Notes under the pieces: generated by a model
Seen by the model: only the letters and a program-made list of their open reading frames with translations
Database searches by the model: none
Told to the model about the DNA's origin: nothing
Translations under genes and position numbers: made by a program
Part shown: positions 14,958-17,837 of the stretch, piece after piece
Numbering within the stretch: the first letter of the stretch is position 1
Layout: each line of letters starts with the position of its first letter
DNA from: an uncultured bacterium
GTDB taxonomy: Bacteria; Bacteroidota; Bacteroidia; Bacteroidales; JACABE01
Assembly (NCBI GenBank): GCA_903911455.1
Contig: CAIWDQ010000458.1
Span: forward strand, 1 to 17,837
Direction: 5' to 3'
Length of the DNA: 17,837 bases

Positions 14958-15539
14958 ATGAGACAAGAGAGAGTTATTGAAGCGATTAATCAATCAATTG
15001 CTTTAAAACAACAGATATTAACTGATCAAAATATTTTAAAAACTATTAACGAAGTAACTGACGTAATTGTTAATACTTTTAATAATAAAGGTAAGGTTTT
15101 ATTTTGTGGTAATGGTGGTAGTGCAGCTGATGCTCAACATCTGGCTGCCGAGTTTTCCGGTAGGTTTTATTACGACAGAGATCCTTTATATTCTGAAGCA
15201 TTGCATGTAAATACATCATACCTTACTGCTGTTGCTAATGATTATTCGTACAACGAAGTTTATTCCCGTTTAGTTAAGGCTAAAGGTGCCAAAGGTGATG
15301 TTTTAATTGGGATATCAACTTCAGGTAACTCTGAAAATATCATCAGAGCTATTAATACTGCTAATGATTTAGGCATGATTACTGTTGGATTTACCGGTAA
15401 CAATGGTGGTAAGATGAAAGATATTTGTAAATATACATTAGATGTCCCTTCTAAAGATACTCCCCGTATTCAGGAGGTTCATATTCTTATTGGCCATATT
15501 ATCTGCGAACTGGTTGAGGCAAGTCTTTTTCCAAGATAA
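14958..15539 (+). CDS. gmhA: D-sedoheptulose-7-phosphate isomerase
   Basis: GmhA converts sedoheptulose 7-phosphate to D-glycero-D-manno-heptose 7-phosphate, the first step of nucleotide-heptose synthesis for surface glycans. This 193-residue SIS-domain protein aligns along its length with the E. coli enzyme (192 residues). It has 'CGNGGSAADAQHLAAEFSGR' (50-69, with H61 and E65 at the metal/catalytic positions), 'VANDYSYNEVYSR', 'GISTSGNSENII' (118-129, phosphate loop) and 'DTPRIQEVHILIGHIICE' (167-184, with Q172 and H180). These positions coincide numerically with the E. coli catalytic residues. It is fourth in the operon, three bases ahead of the GmhB-like phosphatase, which acts two steps later. 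The kinase and nucleotidyltransferase are not in this window. Confidence 0.93.
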   Translation: MRQERVIEAINQSIALKQQILTDQNILKTINEVTDVIVNTFNNKGKVLFCGNGGSAADAQHLAAEFSGRFYYDRDPLYSEALHVNTSYLTAVANDYSYNEVYSRLVKAKGAKGDVLIGISTSGNSENIIRAINTANDLGMITVGFTGNNGGKMKDICKYTLDVPSKDTPRIQEVHILIGHIICELVEASLFPR

Positions 15540-15542
15540 TTA

Positions 15543-16100
15543 ATGGAAGCACTTATTAATAAAGTTGACAATACCTGGACACTATTTCTTGACAGAGATG
15601 GTGTTATCAATACTCGTTTGGTTGATGATTATATAAAGAAGTGGAATGAGTTTGAGTTTCTTTCCGGAGTATTAGATTCAATTAAAATCTTTTCTTCTCT
15701 CTTTGGCAGGATATTTATTGTGACTAATCAGCAAGGTATTGGTAGAGGAATTATGACAGAAGATGATCTTAATATTATTCATACCAACATGATTCTTAAG
15801 ATTAATGATTTTGGAGGAAGAATTGATAAGATCTATCATTGTCCTCACCTAAAAGAATCTAATTCAAAGATGCGTAAGCCTGAGATTGGTATGGGTTTAA
15901 AGGCAAAGCAGGACTTTAAAGAAATTGATTTTAATAAAGCAATTATGGTTGGAGATTCAATACCTGATATGATCTTTGGAAGAAGATTAGGTATGAAAAC
16001 AATTTATATTTCTGATGACTTCATGGCTCACAAAAACCAGACTGAGTTGATGGATTATGTATATCCTTCTTTATTTGATTTTGCTAAGAACTTTAAATAA
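15543..16100 (+). CDS. gmhB: GmhB-like HAD phosphatase (heptose 1,7-bisphosphate phosphatase family)
   Basis: This 185-residue HAD-IIIA phosphatase probably removes the 7-phosphate from D-glycero-D-manno-heptose 1,7-bisphosphate. HAD motif I is 'FLDRDGVIN' (nucleophile D17, acid/base D19), motif II 'FIVTNQQGIGRG' (T61), motif III K112 in 'RKPEIGM', motif IV 'MVGDSIPDM' (D138, D142). These are exactly the GmhB/HisB-N subgroup forms. The structural zinc loop is incomplete: the first half CPH (C100, H102) is present, but the second half, usually CxCRKP, reads SKMRKP here, so both cysteines are lost. The usual length is about 180-190. It lies 3 bp after gmhA, so the pathway assignment is supported by context. 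A different phosphosugar substrate remains possible. Confidence 0.8.
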   Translation: MEALINKVDNTWTLFLDRDGVINTRLVDDYIKKWNEFEFLSGVLDSIKIFSSLFGRIFIVTNQQGIGRGIMTEDDLNIIHTNMILKINDFGGRIDKIYHCPHLKESNSKMRKPEIGMGLKAKQDFKEIDFNKAIMVGDSIPDMIFGRRLGMKTIYISDDFMAHKNQTELMDYVYPSLFDFAKNFK

Positions 16101-16108
16101 TATTATAT

Positions 16109-17134
16109 ATGAAGACTTTTCTAATTAGTATCATTTTATGTATTTACACTTTTACAGGTATTGCTCAACAATCAAAAGATACATTGAACAAGACTGATAA
16201 AAAAGGGATGAAGCAAGGATACTGGAAAAAGAAAGATGATAAAGGTATCTTAAAATATGAAGGCAGGTTTGTAAATGATCATCCTACTGATACTTTTAAA
16301 TATTATTATGCAGACGGTGCTATTAAAGCTATTTCATTTTATTCGTGGAATGGTGTTAAATCTCATACTATTACTTATCGTCCGAATGGAGTAAAGATGT
16401 CGGAAGGAAACTATATTGATCAGAAAAAAGACAGCATCTGGTATTATTTTAATGAGATGGGTAAAATGGTTAAGGATGAGTTTTATTTGGGTACTTATCC
16501 TGAAAGTGAATGGCATACTTATAATTCTGATGGTACATTGGTTGAAAAAACTACCTGGAAGAATGGATTGAAAGATGGTCCCTGGGAACAAAACTATTCT
16601 TCTGCTTTTTCATCTGGTACTGCCAAAGGAATGTATAAGAAAGGTAAACTTGAAGGTGTTTTTCAGATACTGAAAATAGATGGTAAGTTAAGAACATCCG
16701 GTACTTATAAAAATGATTTGAAAGACGGAATATGGATTAACTATAAAGACAATGGTTTACCAGCTAAGAAAATGTATTATAAAAACGATAGAGTTTATAA
16801 ACAGGAAGCAATAGTTATAGTTGGAAGCAAGCAGCTAATTATCAACTTTGATAGTATTGCTTATGTCTACAATATATCAGGTAAAACTTATCTAAGAAAA
16901 ATAAATAATATTACTTTAGAGTTAAAAGAATCTTTTAGAGAAATAAGTGATATCATAGGTACTGAGTTTTTTATGAAGATAAATAAAGGTTTCTATGCTA
17001 GCTTTACTTCTATAAAAGGTGTTACTCCTTTTGCTGAAAAGTTTTTAACAGTACAGTTAAATCCTCCTTTTGATACGGATGTTATATCTGATGAAGAAAG
17101 TACTGAAGCTTTAAATACTTTATTTAAGAAATAG
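16109..17134 (+). CDS. Exported MORN_2-repeat protein with a C-terminal LytTR-like domain
   Basis: This 341-residue protein begins with a signal peptide-like segment ('MKTFLISIILCIYTFTGIAQ', probable cleavage near 19/20), so it is predicted to be periplasmic or surface-exposed. Residues about 36-230 are MORN_2-type antitoxin/'toxin-antitoxin system YwqK' repeats, a beta-rich ladder of about 21-24 residues each, for example 'QGYWKKKDDKGILKYEGRF' (36-54) and 'KDGIWINYKDNGLPAKKMYY' (205-224). Residues about 240-337 do not fit the repeat. They follow the LytTR pattern: 'LIINFDSIAYVY' strand, a 'SFREISDIIGTEFFMKINKG' helix plus R/K-x-N turn, then 'SIKGV', 'LTVQL' and 'DVISDEESTEALNTLF'. The gene ends the six-gene operon, 8 bp after the phosphatase. 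The MORN part is firm; the LytTR-like assignment is by eye. Confidence 0.75.
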   Translation: MKTFLISIILCIYTFTGIAQQSKDTLNKTDKKGMKQGYWKKKDDKGILKYEGRFVNDHPTDTFKYYYADGAIKAISFYSWNGVKSHTITYRPNGVKMSEGNYIDQKKDSIWYYFNEMGKMVKDEFYLGTYPESEWHTYNSDGTLVEKTTWKNGLKDGPWEQNYSSAFSSGTAKGMYKKGKLEGVFQILKIDGKLRTSGTYKNDLKDGIWINYKDNGLPAKKMYYKNDRVYKQEAIVIVGSKQLIINFDSIAYVYNISGKTYLRKINNITLELKESFREISDIIGTEFFMKINKGFYASFTSIKGVTPFAEKFLTVQLNPPFDTDVISDEESTEALNTLFKK

Positions 17135-17247
17135 GCTCCGGGGAAGTGCCTAAAGTTTGGAATGCCTAAAATGCCTAAAGTTATAATACAAAAAAAGAAG
17201 TGATGAATTAATGCCTTTTAAATTCTAGGCACTTCACACTTCAAACT
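17135..17247. repeat. Inverted/tandem repeat between convergent genes, possible bidirectional terminator
   Basis: GAAGTGCCTA (17143-17152) and TAGGCACTTC (17226-17235) are a perfect 10-bp inverted pair 73 nt apart. Inside the left arm is a 9-bp tandem ATGCCTAAA-ATGCCTAAA, and inside the right arm, read on the minus strand, a 7-bp tandem GAAGTTT-GAAGTGT-GAAGTGC. The region separates two convergent genes. It could terminate both transcripts, but it lacks clean T-runs and looks more like a dispersed intergenic repeat. Confidence 0.55.
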
Positions 17248-17667
17248 TCAAGTACTTATTTTAATATCTATTAAAGTATAGATATCGTTTATTAAACCAT
17301 CATTTTTGATGTCAATTCTTATTCCTCTGCCTTCTGCATAGACTTTTGCACATTGTAATTCTGCTTTTATTTCTTTACAGATATTACTCTCCATAATTAT
17401 ATCATTAGCCTTCTGACCAAAAACAAATGCCACTTTAAAGAAGTTATCTCTCGGCAAAAGGTAAATAATAGCTCTCTTTTTATCTTTCATCCTGAAACTC
17501 CATCCGTATTTTACTCCAGGATAATTCCAGTCTTCTAAAGCTTCAGGGTACTTTAAAATAACATGATCCTTAATTTTATTCCACAATTTATGAGATTTCC
17601 CTAAGGCTTCACATAAGCTTTCGTTATCAGGAATAACTTTCTTTTCAGTAAATACACTTATATCCAC
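17248..17667 (-). CDS. DUF3788 family protein
   Basis: This 139-residue cytoplasmic protein matches DUF3788 in length and in its diagnostic segments: 'WNYPGVKYGWSFRMKDKKRAIIYLLPRDNFFKVAFVFGQKA' (about 47-87), which corresponds to the family's 'GWsfRlkkkkRtIvYLiPr.gyFkvafvfGekA', and a C-terminal 'AEGRGIRIDI'. No function is established for the family. The Tyr/Trp/Arg-rich core suggests a small ligand-binding or fold-only role, which I cannot narrow. It stands alone and is convergent with the envelope operon. The best promoter candidate is TACTTTTA on the minus strand (17697-17704), one base off the -7 consensus. Confidence 0.85.
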   Translation of the reverse strand: MDISVFTEKKVIPDNESLCEALGKSHKLWNKIKDHVILKYPEALEDWNYPGVKYGWSFRMKDKKRAIIYLLPRDNFFKVAFVFGQKANDIIMESNICKEIKAELQCAKVYAEGRGIRIDIKNDGLINDIYTLIDIKIST

Positions 17668-17756
17668 AATAATAAATTTTAGTTTAATAAAAGGCGTAAA
17701 AGTATAAATTCTTTTTGAGATATGAATGGAAATAATTTTTATTTTATTTTCTTAAT

Positions 17757-17837
17757 TTATCTAATAAGGGTTACACTTCCTGTTCTTTTAATTTGTTCAT
17801 TTGTATCTTTAATAATAGCCTTAACCAAATAAACATA
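17757..17837 (-). CDS. 3' end of a gene, probable T9SS sorting (gliding-type) C-terminus; partial
   Basis: Reading the minus strand from the window edge gives an open frame of 26 codons ending 'EQIKRTGSVTLIR' and a stop at 17757-17759. It opens with 'YVYLVKAIIKDTN'. This has the shape of the last strands of gliding-motility-associated or T9SS C-terminal domains ('GxYxYxIxxxDxxGxxxxKxGsVtLiR'), which direct proteins across the outer membrane of Bacteroidota. The rest lies outside the window, so the protein cannot be identified. Confidence 0.5.
   Translation of the reverse strand, partial: YVYLVKAIIKDTNEQIKRTGSVTLIR

Overview
The window is AT-rich chromosomal DNA from a Bacteroidota bacterium, probably an uncultivated or environmental Bacteroidales/Marinilabiliales-type lineage. 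This rests on Bacteroidetes-type TAnnTTTG -7 promoter boxes, two DUF4199 membrane proteins, a DUF3788 protein, an AddA-type helicase-nuclease, A-rich leaders in place of strong Shine-Dalgarno sites, and a partial C-terminus at the right edge that resembles a type IX secretion (gliding-type) sorting domain. The genus cannot be fixed from the sequence.

Layout. (a) 100-1044, minus: an orphan helical protein with a C-terminal Ig-like/regulatory-like beta domain. Behind it lies about 1.4 kb without genes, holding small hairpins, short repeats and a degenerate array of about twenty 21-bp units (about 1916-2335). (b) 2475-4268, minus: a two-gene unit with a nucleoside phosphorylase first and a SirB1/transglutaminase-like protein second, closed by a strong hairpin at 2417-2451. 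(c) 4431-6644, plus: a tandem UspA protein, a terminator, then CinA. (d) About 575 bp without a convincing gene, then a second orphan helical protein (7221-7970), its terminator, and a second 21-bp array (8047-8276) with a different, much better conserved unit carrying phased T-tracts. (e) 8404-12625, plus: an AddA/RecB-like helicase-nuclease followed after 13 bp by a protein with both aspartate motifs of class I isoprenoid synthases. (f) The SRP 4.5S RNA gene on the minus strand (12663-12758). (g) 12894-17134, plus: a tight six-gene operon of two DUF4199 membrane proteins, a polyprenyl-phosphate-type GT2 glycosyltransferase, GmhA, a GmhB-like phosphatase, and an exported MORN-repeat protein ending in a LytTR-like domain. 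(h) A DUF3788 protein on the minus strand, and the last 26 codons of a probable T9SS cargo protein.

How the genes work together. Operon (g) looks dedicated to the envelope: GmhA and the GmhB-like phosphatase are two steps of ADP- or GDP-heptose synthesis, the glycosyltransferase probably loads or transfers a sugar on a lipid carrier, and the other members are membrane or exported proteins. The kinase and nucleotidyltransferase steps are not in the window. The helicase-nuclease is a DNA repair enzyme of the AddA type, but no AddB partner is adjacent. Its downstream neighbour suggests isoprenoid chemistry and has no obvious link to repair.

The most interesting items are the LytTR-like domain on an apparently exported MORN protein, the unassigned isoprenoid-synthase-like protein, and two unrelated DNA arrays sharing a 21-bp (two helical turns) period within 6 kb.
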